From positions 1,612,001 to 1,676,000 of the forward strand of contig NZ_CP071238.1 of assembly GCF_017299535.1 (NCBI RefSeq): 64,000 bases of DNA, given 5' to 3'. The position numbers were made by a program, and so were the translations under genes. The notes under the pieces are model-generated. The model searched no databases and was not told the origin of the DNA. It was given only the letters and a program-made list of their open reading frames with translations. The stretch is from Serratia marcescens subsp. marcescens ATCC 13880 (GTDB lineage: Bacteria; Pseudomonadota; Gammaproteobacteria; Enterobacterales; Enterobacteriaceae). Positions 22,165-32,489 of this stretch are shown in pieces (the first letter of the stretch is position 1; the number at the start of each line of letters is the position of its first letter).

Positions 22165-23058
22165 ATGACGAAGTTGAAAGCGGTTATTCCCGTTGCCGGA
22201 TTGGGCATGCGTATGCTGCCGGCGACCAAAGCGATTCCGAAAGAGATGTTGCCAATCGTTGATAAACCGTTGATTCAATACATTGTCAACGAATGCGTCG
22301 CGGCGGGGATTAAAGAGATCATCCTGGTGACGCATTCTTCCAAGAACGCCATTGAAAACCATTTCGATACCTCATTCGAGCTGGAGGCGATGCTGGAGGC
22401 ACGCGTGAAACGGCAACTGCTGGATGAGGTGCAGTCGATAACGCCAAAAGGTGTGACGCTGATGCACATTCGCCAGGGGCAGCCAAAAGGACTGGGACAT
22501 GCCGTTCTCTGCGCTAAACCGTTGGTCGGTGATTCTCCATTTGTCGTTCTGTTGCCGGACATCTTGCTGGATGACGCAAAAGCCGATTTGAAGAAAGACA
22601 ACCTGTCACACATGATTGCGCGCTTTGAGCAGAGCGGCCTGAGCCAGGTTTTGGTGCAAAAGGCAGACGAACACGTACTGCATGATTATTCCGTGGTTGA
22701 GTGTGAGGCCAGCAACCTGAAACCGGGTGAAAGTGCTCGTATCACATCGATTATTGAAAAACCGGCGCCGGAAACCAAGTTGGAATCCAACTACTCTGCG
22801 GTAGGGCGCTATGTCTTGTCTGCCGATATTTGGCCGCTGCTGGAGACCACGGAACCGGGAGCCTGGGGGCGTATTCAACTGACCGATGCGATTGCAGAAT
22901 TGTTGAAACACAAACCGGTAGAGGCGACGGAGCTGGTGGGGGAATCGTTCAACTGCGGTGAAAAACTGGGTTACCTTCGCGCTTTTGTCACTTATGGGTT
23001 GCGGCACCCAACCCAAGGCAAAGCTTTCCGTGAATGGGCTGAACAGCTGTCGCTTTGA
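22165..23058 (+). CDS. galF: GalF, GalU paralogue of capsule/O-antigen loci
   Basis: 297 residues from the ATG at 22165, which has GAGGT 5 bases upstream. The sequence carries GalF marks: GLGMRMLP in place of GLGTRMLP, and [16 protein letters not shown] instead of GalU's [13 protein letters not shown]. GalF is thought to modulate UDP-glucose formation and has weak activity of its own. galF commonly marks the 5' end of enterobacterial capsule and O-antigen loci. Here it directly follows a true galU, which is less usual. Confidence 0.88.
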   Translation: MTKLKAVIPVAGLGMRMLPATKAIPKEMLPIVDKPLIQYIVNECVAAGIKEIILVTHSSKNAIENHFDTSFELEAMLEARVKRQLLDEVQSITPKGVTLMHIRQGQPKGLGHAVLCAKPLVGDSPFVVLLPDILLDDAKADLKKDNLSHMIARFEQSGLSQVLVQKADEHVLHDYSVVECEASNLKPGESARITSIIEKPAPETKLESNYSAVGRYVLSADIWPLLETTEPGAWGRIQLTDAIAELLKHKPVEATELVGESFNCGEKLGYLRAFVTYGLRHPTQGKAFREWAEQLSL

Positions 23059-23495
23059 ACAAGACTGGATGGTTTCCCACCGGCCCGAACACGGCGAGTA
23101 AGTCAGGATAGTGGTTGAATTTTGGGGAATTTCACTGTCTCAATTTTTATATTAGTATACATTCAATAGCGGGTTGCTGAGTTGCCTTGGCGAGTGATTT
23201 TTGTTCGAGCTTGCCAAGCTACTCTGCAACATACTGTTATTAATACAAATTAAAGTCCTAATCGGCCCCGGTATCGATTTTTCGCCAATGCGAGGCTTCT
23301 CAGCTTATTTATCGTACCAATAATAGCTTTGCTCTTATCAACGGCAGATAAACGTTATGGAAAATTGCAACAGGGCGCTTATTGAGAGACGACTCAGCAA
23401 GTGTCAGGCATTTTGATAAGGTTACAGCGACGCAGCCACGGTTGGCTAGCATTGTAGCTTTGCAGATACATTTACTTGAAAGTGATGATAATTTG
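23059..23495 (+). other. Intergenic region before wza
   Basis: 437 bases without a gene, AT-rich, with short imperfect inverted repeats (for example CTTGGC with GCCAAG between about 23190 and 23218). In group 1 capsule loci the gene wzi often sits here; no wzi-like frame is present. It may hold a second promoter for wza-wzb-wzc. Confidence 0.6.
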
Positions 23496-24632
23496 ATGGC
23501 AAAACGACAATTGAAAGTGATATCGCTATTGATATCAATCAGCGTAATCAGTGGATGCACGGTGTTTCCTGGTCAACATTTGAACACTGTGGGGAAAAAT
23601 ACTGTAAAACAGGAAGATAGCGACTTCAATATTGATGACTTGGTTAATGTTTATCCTGTTACGCCCAAGTTAATCCAGAAATTACGTCCTACCAAAGTGG
23701 TTGCTCAGCCCAATTCATCGCTGGAAGCCTCCTTGCGCAATTACGAGTATCGAATTGGCGTTGGCGATGTGTTAAACGTTACCGTTTGGGATCACCCTGA
23801 ACTGACTACGCCGGCAGGGCAGTATCGCAGCGCCAGTGATACCGGTAACTGGGTTCAATCTGATGGCACTATTTTTTACCCATATATAGGCAAAGTGAAA
23901 GTTGTTGGCAAAACAGTTGGCCAGGTACGTTCGGAAATAAGCGGCCGCTTGGCGCAGTATATCGAAAGTCCTCAGGTTGACGTCAATATCGCGGCTTTCC
24001 GTTCACAGAAAACGTATGTGACCGGGGAAGTCAAGACATCGGGGCAACAACCGATCACTAACGTGCCATTAACGGTTCTGGATGCCATTAATGCTGCAGG
24101 AGGGCTCAGTGAGAACGCGGATTGGCGTAATATCGTTCTGACGCATGATGGCAAAGAGCAGCGCCTCTCCTTACAGAAACTGATGCAGAACGGTGACTTG
24201 ACCCAGAATAGGTTGTTGTATCCAGGCGATATTCTTTACGTGCCACGGAATGATGACCTAAAAGTATTCGTCATGGGGGAAGTTAAAACCCCTTCAACGC
24301 TGAAAATGGATCGTAGTGGTATGACGCTGACCGAGGCCTTAGGGAATACTGAGGGGATCAGCCAAACCGCTGCTGACGCGACGGGGGTATTCGTTATTCG
24401 CCCTCTTCACGGTTCCCAAGGCAACAAGCTGGCGGATATATATCAGTTGAATATGGCTGATGCGGCAGCGATGGTTATGGGGTCAGAGTTCCACCTACAA
24501 CCTTACGATATTGTTTATGTCACAGCGGCGCCTATCGTTCGCTGGAATCGCGTAATGAGCCAACTGGCCCCGACGATAGCCAGCTTCAATGATCTTACAG
24601 AAGGCGCGCTGCGCGTTCGTAATTGGCCATAG
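23496..24632 (+). CDS. wza: Wza, outer-membrane polysaccharide export channel
   Basis: 378 residues from the ATG at 23496 (E. coli Wza 379). The signal peptide ends in a lipobox VISGC, so the mature protein is a lipoprotein with acylated Cys21. The family body shows [46 protein letters not shown] and [23 protein letters not shown]. The C-terminal RWNRVMSQL segment corresponds to the amphipathic helix that forms the octameric barrel through the outer membrane. The longer upstream frame lacks a signal sequence and was not used. Confidence 0.95.
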   Translation: MAKRQLKVISLLISISVISGCTVFPGQHLNTVGKNTVKQEDSDFNIDDLVNVYPVTPKLIQKLRPTKVVAQPNSSLEASLRNYEYRIGVGDVLNVTVWDHPELTTPAGQYRSASDTGNWVQSDGTIFYPYIGKVKVVGKTVGQVRSEISGRLAQYIESPQVDVNIAAFRSQKTYVTGEVKTSGQQPITNVPLTVLDAINAAGGLSENADWRNIVLTHDGKEQRLSLQKLMQNGDLTQNRLLYPGDILYVPRNDDLKVFVMGEVKTPSTLKMDRSGMTLTEALGNTEGISQTAADATGVFVIRPLHGSQGNKLADIYQLNMADAAAMVMGSEFHLQPYDIVYVTAAPIVRWNRVMSQLAPTIASFNDLTEGALRVRNWP

Positions 24633-24641
24633 GAATGAACG

Positions 24642-25076
24642 ATGTTTGATTCAATCTTGGTTGTTTGCGTAGGTAATATTTGCCGTTCTCCAACGGGAGA
24701 GCGATTATTGCAGCGATTGGCGCATGGAAAAAAAATAGCCTCAGCAGGAATTGGAGCTCTTGTCGGTAAACCTGCTGATTCTGTAGCTGTTGAAGTGGCT
24801 AATCAGCATAATTTATCGCTTGACGGCCATATTGCTACACAATTAACCAAAGAAATGTGCCGAGAATATTCGCTTATATTAGTTATGGAAAAAGGGCATA
24901 TTGATGCTGTATGTCGTTTGGCTCCCGAAGTAAGGGGTAAAACGATGCTGTTTGCCCATTGGCTTGGGCAGCGGGAAATTCCAGATCCGTATGGTAAAAG
25001 CCATGAGGCTTTTGAATTTGTATACCGCTTACTTGCTGATGGCGCTGAAAAATGGGCGCAGGCATTAAATCGTTAA
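24642..25076 (+). CDS. wzb: Wzb, low-molecular-weight protein tyrosine phosphatase
   Basis: 144 residues. The phosphatase loop CVGNICRS puts the nucleophile at Cys9 and the Arg at 15; the general acid is Asp115 in IPDPYGKS. Wzb removes phosphate from the tyrosine cluster of Wzc, and this cycling is needed for polymer assembly. It sits 9 bases after wza and 12 before wzc. Confidence 0.95.
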   Translation: MFDSILVVCVGNICRSPTGERLLQRLAHGKKIASAGIGALVGKPADSVAVEVANQHNLSLDGHIATQLTKEMCREYSLILVMEKGHIDAVCRLAPEVRGKTMLFAHWLGQREIPDPYGKSHEAFEFVYRLLADGAEKWAQALNR

Positions 25077-25088
25077 TCAGAGATTACA

Positions 25089-27263
25089 ATGACTGAAAAT
25101 ACAAAGATGAATACTGCTGCAAATAATAGCAATGATGAGATCGATTTAGGTCGATTGTTAGGTACATTATTAGATCATCGTTGGTTGATTATTGGTGTAA
25201 CTGCATTGTTTGCGGTAGTCGGGGTTGTGTATTCTCTATTTGCGACCCCGGTATATCAATCTGACGCGTTAGTCCAAGTAGAACAGAACGCTGGTAATTC
25301 GTTACTCAACAATCTTACAGAAATGTTACCTTCCAGCCAACCAGGTTCCTCGACAGAAATCGAACTGATTCAGTCGAGATTGGTGACGGGTAAGACAATT
25401 GATGATTTGAATCTAGATACGGTTATTGAGCAAAAGTATTTTCCAGTTTTCGGCCAGGGTTGGGCCCGTTTGATGGGAGAGGTACCTGGAGAAATAGCCT
25501 TATCACGCCTTACTATACCTGAGTCATGGAAAAGTATCCCATTAGACCTTAAAGTCACTAGTGATAACACTTATAGCTTAAGTAATGATGGGGTTGAAAT
25601 ATTAAAAGGAAAAGTTGGTGAGCTTGCAAGTGGTAATGGTGTATCCCTGCTAATTAGTGGGCTTGGTGCCAAGATTGGCACTGAGTTCACAATTGTACAG
25701 CAACCAAAGTTGGTTGCTATTAATGATTTGCTTGCGGTTCTGTCGGTCCAGGATAAAGGAAAAGATACGGGGGTATTGGCACTTAGTTTGACTGGGGCCG
25801 ACCCAACATTGGTACGTAAAACCCTCGATAGCATCACTCGCAATTATTTACTGCAAAACGTTGAGCGTAAGTCGGAAGAAGCAGCAAAAAGCTTAGAGTT
25901 TTTAAAAGAACAGCTCCCTGAAGTTCGTGGAGCATTAGATCTTGCAGAGGATAAGCTCAATCGTTTTAGGCAGCAAAATGATTCTGTCGACTTATCGCTT
26001 GAAGCTAAATCTGTGCTGGACAGTATTGTTGCGGTAGAAGCACAATTAAACGAGTTAACTTTTCGTGAAGCAGAAATTTCAAAGCTGTATACCCGTGAAC
26101 ACCCTGCTTATCGGGCTTTGATGGAAAAACGAGCTACGCTTGAGCAAGAGAAAAATCGTCTAAATAAGCGTGTAGGAGGTATGCCAAAAACGCAGCAAGA
26201 AATCATTCGTTTAACTAGAGATGTAGATGCTGGCAAAGAAATTTACATGCAATTACTGAATAAACAGCAGGAGTTAAGCATTACCAAAGCAAGTACTGTA
26301 GGTAATGTCCGTATTGTGGATCCTGCGGTTACACAGCCAAAGCCCGTTAAACCCAGAAAGTTGCTTATTATCTTGTTGGCGACCTTCTTGGGGGGGATGA
26401 TTTCAGTTGCTATTGTCTTGTTGAAGACAATATTGCACAAAGGAATTGAAACTCCAGAGCAGCTAGAGCAAGATGGAATTAACGTATATGCGAGTATTCC
26501 TCTTTCAGAATGGCAACAGAAAAAAGATCGGGAGACGTTGTTATCTTCAAAACGTAAATCAAATACACGTTCTAATAGTCTCTTAGCTGTAGGCAATCCG
26601 GCCGACTTGGCTATTGAGGCTATCCGAAGCTTGAGAACTAGTTTGCACTTTGCCATGTTAGAGTCAAAAAATAATGTACTAATGATTTCTGGTGCAAGTC
26701 CGAATATTGGTAAAACTTTTGTCAGTATAAATTTAGCTGCTGTTATTGCACAGGCCGGGCAGCGTGTATTAGTAATTGATGCCGATATGCGTAAAGGTTA
26801 TTCACACACCTTGTTAGGCGTAGGTTGGCAGAATGGTCTGTCAGACATATTGTCGCAGCAGACAACATTTGAGGAATCTATTCGTAAAACAGAAATTGAA
26901 GGTATGGACTTTATCCCTCGTGGGCAGGTTCCACCCAATCCTTCTGAGCTATTAATGCGAATTCGTCTCAAAGAGTTAATTGATTGGGCAAGCAAGAAAT
27001 ATGATATCGTATTAGTAGATACACCGCCCATCTTGGCGGTAACTGATGCTGCTATTATTGGCCACCATGCAGGAACCGCTCTCATGATTGCTCGCTTCAG
27101 CATGAATACTGTGAAAGAAATAGAGATCAGTATGCGGCGCTTTGAACAGAATGGCATTGATATTAAAGGTGTTATACTGAATGCGGTGGAGCGCAGAGCG
27201 AGTAGCTATTATGGCGGATATGGCTACTATCAATATGAGTACCGTTCGAATGATAAGGCATAG
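25089..27263 (+). CDS. wzc: Wzc, tyrosine autokinase and chain-length co-polymerase
   Basis: 724 residues. A Wzz-like N-terminal domain has its first membrane helix at about 32-52 and a second near 425-445, flanking a coiled-coil periplasmic region. The cytoplasmic kinase carries Walker A in SGASPNIGKTFVS (about 533-545), Walker A' VLVIDADMRKG and Walker B IVLVDTPP. The C-terminus has seven tyrosines between 707 and 718, the autophosphorylated cluster. With Wza it spans the envelope and sets polymer length in Wzy-dependent export. Confidence 0.95.
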   Translation: MTENTKMNTAANNSNDEIDLGRLLGTLLDHRWLIIGVTALFAVVGVVYSLFATPVYQSDALVQVEQNAGNSLLNNLTEMLPSSQPGSSTEIELIQSRLVTGKTIDDLNLDTVIEQKYFPVFGQGWARLMGEVPGEIALSRLTIPESWKSIPLDLKVTSDNTYSLSNDGVEILKGKVGELASGNGVSLLISGLGAKIGTEFTIVQQPKLVAINDLLAVLSVQDKGKDTGVLALSLTGADPTLVRKTLDSITRNYLLQNVERKSEEAAKSLEFLKEQLPEVRGALDLAEDKLNRFRQQNDSVDLSLEAKSVLDSIVAVEAQLNELTFREAEISKLYTREHPAYRALMEKRATLEQEKNRLNKRVGGMPKTQQEIIRLTRDVDAGKEIYMQLLNKQQELSITKASTVGNVRIVDPAVTQPKPVKPRKLLIILLATFLGGMISVAIVLLKTILHKGIETPEQLEQDGINVYASIPLSEWQQKKDRETLLSSKRKSNTRSNSLLAVGNPADLAIEAIRSLRTSLHFAMLESKNNVLMISGASPNIGKTFVSINLAAVIAQAGQRVLVIDADMRKGYSHTLLGVGWQNGLSDILSQQTTFEESIRKTEIEGMDFIPRGQVPPNPSELLMRIRLKELIDWASKKYDIVLVDTPPILAVTDAAIIGHHAGTALMIARFSMNTVKEIEISMRRFEQNGIDIKGVILNAVERRASSYYGGYGYYQYEYRSNDKA

Positions 27264-27287
27264 TCAGCACCATATATAATCATGATG

Positions 27288-27320
27288 TCAGGTGGGATTA
27301 AGTCCCACCTGATATTTTTT
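27288..27320 (+). terminator. Stem-loop attenuator after wzc
   Basis: Perfect 10-bp stem TCAGGTGGGA/TCCCACCTGA (27288-27297 with 27303-27312), 5-base loop, then a run of T. Group 1 capsule loci carry a similar terminator here, which RfaH lets polymerase read through into the glycosyltransferase genes. Confidence 0.88.
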
Positions 27321-27511
27321 TAGGAAAAAATAAATCGTCATCTATAGATTAGTTATCTTGTAAATAATATTAAATACGCGTGATTAGATTATGTTTATTT
27401 TGATGGAAAGGTGTTTCAATAATATAAAGGATGCTCTTGTAATGCTTTATAAAACGTAAACTCATTTCCAAATGAAAATTTACAAGCACACTTTATTTTT
27501 GGTCAAAAATA

Positions 27512-28666
27512 ATGAAAATACTAATAGTCAATACAATATATGCACCATTTAAAGTCGGTGGAGCCGAGGTTTCTGTACAACTATTAGCCGAGGAGTTGGT
27601 GAAAAATGGACATTCAGTACTTGTAGTGACTTTGCATGATAAGGCGAATAAAGAGAAGGCGACTATAAATGGTGTGAATGTACATTACTTGCCACTTAAA
27701 AATATTTATTGGCCATTTTTCAACGATGGTGAGAAAAGGAAAAAGTGGGAAAAAATCGCTTGGCATGTTATCGATAATTATAATTTCAAAATGGCAAGAT
27801 TATTTTCTGAGGAGCTTGACAGTTTCAAACCCGATATAGTTCACACTAATAATATTTGTGGTTTTTCAGTTTCAATTTGGAAAGAGATCAAAAAAAGAGA
27901 TATTAAACTTATCCACACTTCTCGAGATTATTATCTTTTTCATCCAAGCTCTACATTATACTCAAGAAATAAAAATATAAATGTCAATGCACTATCTGTT
28001 AAGTTGTGGTCCTTTTTGAAACGTTCAGCCAGCCACAGAGTTGATACCTATGTTGGCATAAGTGATTTTATTAAAACGTTTCATATCAACAATGGTTTCT
28101 TCAAAAGAGATAGCGCTTTTTATATCTATAACGCGGTGAATAGACCTAACTATCAATCGGACAAAGGGAATAAGACTCGTTTTGGATTCATCGGTCGATT
28201 GACAAGAGATAAAGGGTTTGATGACTACTGCGAGTTTGCGAGTAACAACCCCGATGCTGTTTACTATGCAGCTGGTCGCTTTCCGAGTGGTAAAGAAGGG
28301 GATGAACTAAAAAGACTGGCAGCGAAAAGTAATATTAGATTAATGGGTTTTATATCTATTGATAAATTTTTCTCTCAGGTTGACGTGGCCTTTTTACCAG
28401 TAAAATGGCGAGAGCCGTTTGGAAGGGTGGTAGTTGAATGTGTATTTGCTAACAAAATAGTGTTGACAAATGCGGTTGGTGGTATTTCTGAATTGGCCAT
28501 GCATCTCCCAAATATTTACTTTATTGATAAAGGAAAGGATGTGATTGCAGGGTGTGCTGTGAATGAAGTTACGAACGAGCAACTTAAGATGTTCAGTCAG
28601 GATAAAATAACCTTAGAGTATCTTTCAGTTTATCTTCACACCATAAGAAATGGTTCTGTTAATTAG
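27512..28666 (+). CDS. GT4-family glycosyltransferase 1 of the exopolysaccharide locus
   Basis: 384 residues with the GT-B fold of GT4. The N-terminus YAPFKVGGAEVSVQLLAEELVKNGH is the typical acceptor-domain glycine-rich start; FGFIGRLTRDKGFDDYCEF opens the donor domain near residue 227; and the donor-site motif is REPFGRVVVECVFANKIVLT (E-x7-E). It would add one sugar to the undecaprenyl-linked repeat on the cytoplasmic face. The gene is AT-rich and rich in AGA and ATA codons, unlike wza-wzc just upstream. Donor and acceptor are unknown. Confidence 0.85.
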   Translation: MKILIVNTIYAPFKVGGAEVSVQLLAEELVKNGHSVLVVTLHDKANKEKATINGVNVHYLPLKNIYWPFFNDGEKRKKWEKIAWHVIDNYNFKMARLFSEELDSFKPDIVHTNNICGFSVSIWKEIKKRDIKLIHTSRDYYLFHPSSTLYSRNKNINVNALSVKLWSFLKRSASHRVDTYVGISDFIKTFHINNGFFKRDSAFYIYNAVNRPNYQSDKGNKTRFGFIGRLTRDKGFDDYCEFASNNPDAVYYAAGRFPSGKEGDELKRLAAKSNIRLMGFISIDKFFSQVDVAFLPVKWREPFGRVVVECVFANKIVLTNAVGGISELAMHLPNIYFIDKGKDVIAGCAVNEVTNEQLKMFSQDKITLEYLSVYLHTIRNGSVN

Positions 28667-28713
28667 TGATGAAACTTATCGCTACCAATTTTTTAAATAT
28701 ATTGGGGTGCTAG

Positions 28714-30123
28714 ATGGACTTTCTTATATTACAAGATTCAATAGTTTTCTTTTTATTCTTAGCTATTGCTTTTATATACTTTCTCATTATCGCCAAAAAA
28801 AACGGCTTCAATATATATACAATAATTTTATTTTCTATTTATATAATATGCTCTTACTCATCATATAATATTATGGTGAAGCCGATACATGACTTCAACA
28901 TAGCGATACCACGAACGGGGATTTATCATTTCAAAGTTATCGGGCCATTAGCTCCGATTGATATTATATTCTTGCTGCTTTTTGCTTTCGTTTTTATGAA
29001 AAAGATAATGACAAGAAGTTTGTTTAGTTATCAGATTGTAAAAAACTCGGCGATAATATCAAAATATATAACTCTCCAGGGCGTTCTGTTGGCGATAATT
29101 TCCAGCATGGGATTTGTTGCCTATATGAAAAATGGAGGACAAGGTGAGGTAAACGATCAGCTAATTTATTGTAGAGGGATTATATATTTTCTAGTTTCAA
29201 TATTTTTATTTCAAAAATCATGTGAAAATTTGAAAGGTTTTGATTTTTATAAATTGTTCAAAATCTTTTGTGTCATTGATGTGCTTAATTTAATATCTGG
29301 TTTTATTTCCAGCATAATTTTTCATGACTATGTATGGGAACGGTATGGTGTAAAAATAACAATTATTGATCAAGATAAGGCCACAGCATATTTTGTTATC
29401 TACGCATTGCTTATAACTTCACTTTTATTCACCAGGCCATTAAAAAATAAAGTGATTTACATTTCGACCCTGCTTATTGGCATTTTTATGTTTTACAATA
29501 TGTACAAATTTGTTTTCTCCTTGGCATTTCTCTATATTATTTATGAATTCTTCATCAACGCAATTCGAGGTCGAATAGCGGTGGTAAAAATGTCGTTACT
29601 AACAGTAGGCCTAGTTGCAGTAATGTCTACGGTATTGATGCTTTCAAATAGTAAGGCAATGAATACGCGTTCAACACAATTTGGTGACTACTGGGAGTAT
29701 ACAGGTAGTAAATTTCCTGCTATTGCATTGGGAATTGGCTTTGGTGGGCAATACTATTCGCCATCAGATACTGATGATCAGGGGGAGATAAAGCAAATCG
29801 ACGTTGAGAATGGAACTGCTAACTACCGTAAAAGCATACAAACTCCGTTCTTGAATCAAATAAAAAATGCGGGCTTGATAGGTTTCTTTATAACTATTTT
29901 CTTTGCTATCTTTGCTGTCATATATATGGCTAAGATTAATATATCCTTACCTTTTAATATTCTTTATAACGCTATATGCTTTAATATAATGTGGTTTATG
30001 TGTAGTGGCAGCATTATGCTTCAACCGACACCAATAGCAATAGTTACTGTCTCCAAGTTATTATTGTTGTTCTACTTGTTGCGAGAAAGAGAAAAAAATA
30101 ATAATGCCGCAGTTAAAGTTTAG
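28714..30123 (+). CDS. wzy: Wzy-like polysaccharide polymerase candidate
   Basis: 469 residues with about ten to twelve hydrophobic segments. A large polar loop near residues 320-390 (after LMLSNSKAMNTRS, through GIGFGGQYYSPSDTDD and FLNQIKNAGLIGFF) matches the layout of O-antigen polymerases, where the periplasmic loop holds conserved basic residues. Wzy proteins have little sequence conservation, so the call rests on topology, this loop, and location between glycosyltransferases. A flippase (Wzx) is the alternative, but the big loop argues against it. Preceded by GGGGTG. Very AT-rich. Confidence 0.68.
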   Translation: MDFLILQDSIVFFLFLAIAFIYFLIIAKKNGFNIYTIILFSIYIICSYSSYNIMVKPIHDFNIAIPRTGIYHFKVIGPLAPIDIIFLLLFAFVFMKKIMTRSLFSYQIVKNSAIISKYITLQGVLLAIISSMGFVAYMKNGGQGEVNDQLIYCRGIIYFLVSIFLFQKSCENLKGFDFYKLFKIFCVIDVLNLISGFISSIIFHDYVWERYGVKITIIDQDKATAYFVIYALLITSLLFTRPLKNKVIYISTLLIGIFMFYNMYKFVFSLAFLYIIYEFFINAIRGRIAVVKMSLLTVGLVAVMSTVLMLSNSKAMNTRSTQFGDYWEYTGSKFPAIALGIGFGGQYYSPSDTDDQGEIKQIDVENGTANYRKSIQTPFLNQIKNAGLIGFFITIFFAIFAVIYMAKINISLPFNILYNAICFNIMWFMCSGSIMLQPTPIAIVTVSKLLLLFYLLREREKNNNAAVKV

Positions 30124-30146
30124 CCATTATTACAAATGGGGTTCTT

Positions 30147-31223
30147 ATGCTTTACATAAATGGTAGGTTCTTGACTCAAGAAATGACTGGTGTGCAGCGT
30201 TTTGCTGAGGAAATAACTCGCCAGTTGAATAAAGTAAGAGATGATGTGGTGGTTCTAGCGCCAGAAGGCATTTTGAATAAGTCATTATTTAGTGAGTTTA
30301 ATATTGAGGTTGTACAAGGAAAAAAGGGTCATTACTGGGAGCAAATCGATCTCCCTCGAGCTCTAAGGAAAAAAGGTGGGCCCTTATTATTGAATTTGTG
30401 CAGTACTGCTCCCGCTTTTTATAAGAATCAAATTGTTACTCATCATGATGTGACATACAAACGCTACCCTGATAGTTTTTCTAAGAAATTCAGATTTGTA
30501 TATGGCCTTCTTGTTCCGATAATGTTGAAGAATAGTCGACATTTGCTTACTGTCAGTGAGTTTTCTAAGAGGGAAATTCATGATTGCTTTGACTACCCTA
30601 CGGAGAATATCTCAGTTATTTATAATGCGGTAAATAACTCATTTTCAAAGACAGAAGAGAAAGATATAACGAGGGGTGATTACTTGCTTGCTGTTTCCTC
30701 TCCTAATTACCATAAAAATTTCCATGGTATGTTATCGGCATTTGAATCTGTATCAGAGAAGTATGAAATATCACTTAAAATAATTGGGAAAACGGCGGTG
30801 AGTTTCTCTCAACAGGATTTCTCAAAACTGATATCCAATACTGATAAAGTGGAGTTTATGGGGAGGGTCGACGATAAAACCCTTATACAGCTTTATCAAA
30901 ATGCGGTGGCTTTTGTTTTTCCATCATATTATGAAGGGTTTGGAATTCCACCGTTAGAGGCTCAATCTTGTGGTTGTCCAGTTATATCATCAAATGCTGC
31001 ATCTATGCCTGAAGTTTTGCAGGATAGCGTGATATATTTCGATCCGAATAATACGGAAGCGATTTCTGATGCCATGATAAAAATAATCACTGACAATAAA
31101 TTGAGGGCTGACCTCTCGCGAAAAGGTAATGATAACGTGAAACGTTTTTCTTGGCATTCCTCGGCGGAGAAGATTAGTAAAATAGTTGATGATTTTCAAA
31201 ATGATGGGTTGTCATCTAAATGA
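30147..31223 (+). CDS. GT4-family glycosyltransferase 2 of the exopolysaccharide locus
   Basis: 358 residues. The N-terminus NGRFLTQEMTGVQRFAEEI and the donor-site motif PSYYEGFGIPPLEAQSCGCP (E-x7-E) are typical of GT4 mannosyl- and rhamnosyltransferases related to WbcN/MtfB. VKHNP-like binding is replaced by SVIYNAVNNSF. Its stop overlaps the next gene start by 4 bases. Sugar specificity cannot be read; nearby manC and manB make mannose a candidate. Confidence 0.85.
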   Translation: MLYINGRFLTQEMTGVQRFAEEITRQLNKVRDDVVVLAPEGILNKSLFSEFNIEVVQGKKGHYWEQIDLPRALRKKGGPLLLNLCSTAPAFYKNQIVTHHDVTYKRYPDSFSKKFRFVYGLLVPIMLKNSRHLLTVSEFSKREIHDCFDYPTENISVIYNAVNNSFSKTEEKDITRGDYLLAVSSPNYHKNFHGMLSAFESVSEKYEISLKIIGKTAVSFSQQDFSKLISNTDKVEFMGRVDDKTLIQLYQNAVAFVFPSYYEGFGIPPLEAQSCGCPVISSNAASMPEVLQDSVIYFDPNNTEAISDAMIKIITDNKLRADLSRKGNDNVKRFSWHSSAEKISKIVDDFQNDGLSSK

Positions 31224-32311
31224 AAGTATTACATGCAGCGGAAACAATAAAAGGTGGCGTTGCCACTGTAATGCGCCAACTTGTGGCAGGGCAGATTAAC
31301 GACGAATCTATTGATGTCAGATGCATTGTTCCTTCGGAGCAAGTGTCTGAATTGGGTGTAGGTAAAGAAAATATCATCGTTTTCTCTCGCTCTGGCAGAG
31401 ATATTTATTCATTTTTTATTTTCTTCCTTACATTCATTAAAACTATTATTTCGTTTAAACCGGACTTGGTACATCTTCATAGTACATTCTCTGGTTTTAT
31501 GGGGAGGGTTGCGCTTTATTTATTGTGGCCATTTTACCGACCCAAAGTAATTTATTGCCCTCATGCTTTTTCATTTATGATGAAGGGTGGAGCAAAAAAA
31601 TTAAAACTATATGCAGCACTTGAGCGTGCTCTTTCGCCTATCACAGATGTCATTATTTGTGTGAGCCAGTATGAGAAAAGCTGCGCAATTGAATACGGCT
31701 TATCAGAAAGAAAACTGAAAGTTGTTCATAATGGTGTTCCGGATAAACTACCATCAGGATCAACTTCTAATCCCTTTGAGCCTGATGTGATTAATGCTAT
31801 TTTCGTTGGAAGGTTTGATTATCAGAAGGGGTTCGATATTTTGCTTGACGCCATGACCAGAGTTAAGGGGGAAGCAATTTTTTTGACTGCCATCGGTAGT
31901 GCTGTTCATGGCAAGGATAATCCAAGAGAAATGATGCAAACATCATATACGGGATGGCTCAGCAGTGATGAGTTAGCACCGTATCTTATTAATGCAGATG
32001 TATTAGTAATGCCTAGTCGCTGGGAGGGCTTCGCTATGGTAGCGTTAGAAGCAATGAGCTATGGCTTGCCTGTGTTGGCGAGCAATTGTAGTTCATTTCC
32101 TGAAATGATTGAAGATGGCCATACTGGAATTCTATTCGAGGCTGAAAACTCAAAAGATTTGGCTAATTATCTTAGGAATACATCTAAAGATCAGTGGGCT
32201 AAAATGGGAGAGAATGCTAGAAAGGTTTTTCTCAAAAACTATACCTCAGTGAAAATGTGTAGAAATACGCTATCTATCTACAACTCTTTGGCTGCTGAGA
32301 CGCAGCGATAA
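31220..32311 (+). CDS. GT4-family glycosyltransferase 3 of the exopolysaccharide locus
   Basis: 363 residues, coupled to the previous gene by an ATGA overlap. GT-B features are AETIKGGVATVMRQL at the start, LVHLHSTFSGFMGR in the acceptor domain, AIFVGRFDYQKGFDILLDA opening the donor domain and SRWEGFAMVALEAMSYGLP as the E-x7-E donor motif. It resembles cytoplasmic transferases of repeat-unit assembly. Donor sugar unknown. Confidence 0.86.
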   Translation: MKVLHAAETIKGGVATVMRQLVAGQINDESIDVRCIVPSEQVSELGVGKENIIVFSRSGRDIYSFFIFFLTFIKTIISFKPDLVHLHSTFSGFMGRVALYLLWPFYRPKVIYCPHAFSFMMKGGAKKLKLYAALERALSPITDVIICVSQYEKSCAIEYGLSERKLKVVHNGVPDKLPSGSTSNPFEPDVINAIFVGRFDYQKGFDILLDAMTRVKGEAIFLTAIGSAVHGKDNPREMMQTSYTGWLSSDELAPYLINADVLVMPSRWEGFAMVALEAMSYGLPVLASNCSSFPEMIEDGHTGILFEAENSKDLANYLRNTSKDQWAKMGENARKVFLKNYTSVKMCRNTLSIYNSLAAETQR

Positions 32312-32489
32312 ATGTTCTATTGGATATGATTTATTTATTTTTCTGTGTGAGTAAAAATATAAGTCAACTCTATGCTAATTACTTTTTTTTGGTGTGCTGA
32401 CACTTTTAAAATGTTATGGATGTCAACTTCATGAAAGAAAATTATACTTCTTCGCTATTTCATAAAATAATATTCCTTGGGCGAATCTT

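Noticed and set aside
28650..28868. A small gene overlapping the start of wzy
   Set aside because: It overlaps both neighbours in another frame, and has no ribosome site or recognisable features.
28714..30123. This protein as the missing Wzx flippase
   Set aside because: The large polar loop near residues 320-390 and layout fit Wzy better; kept as an alternative only.
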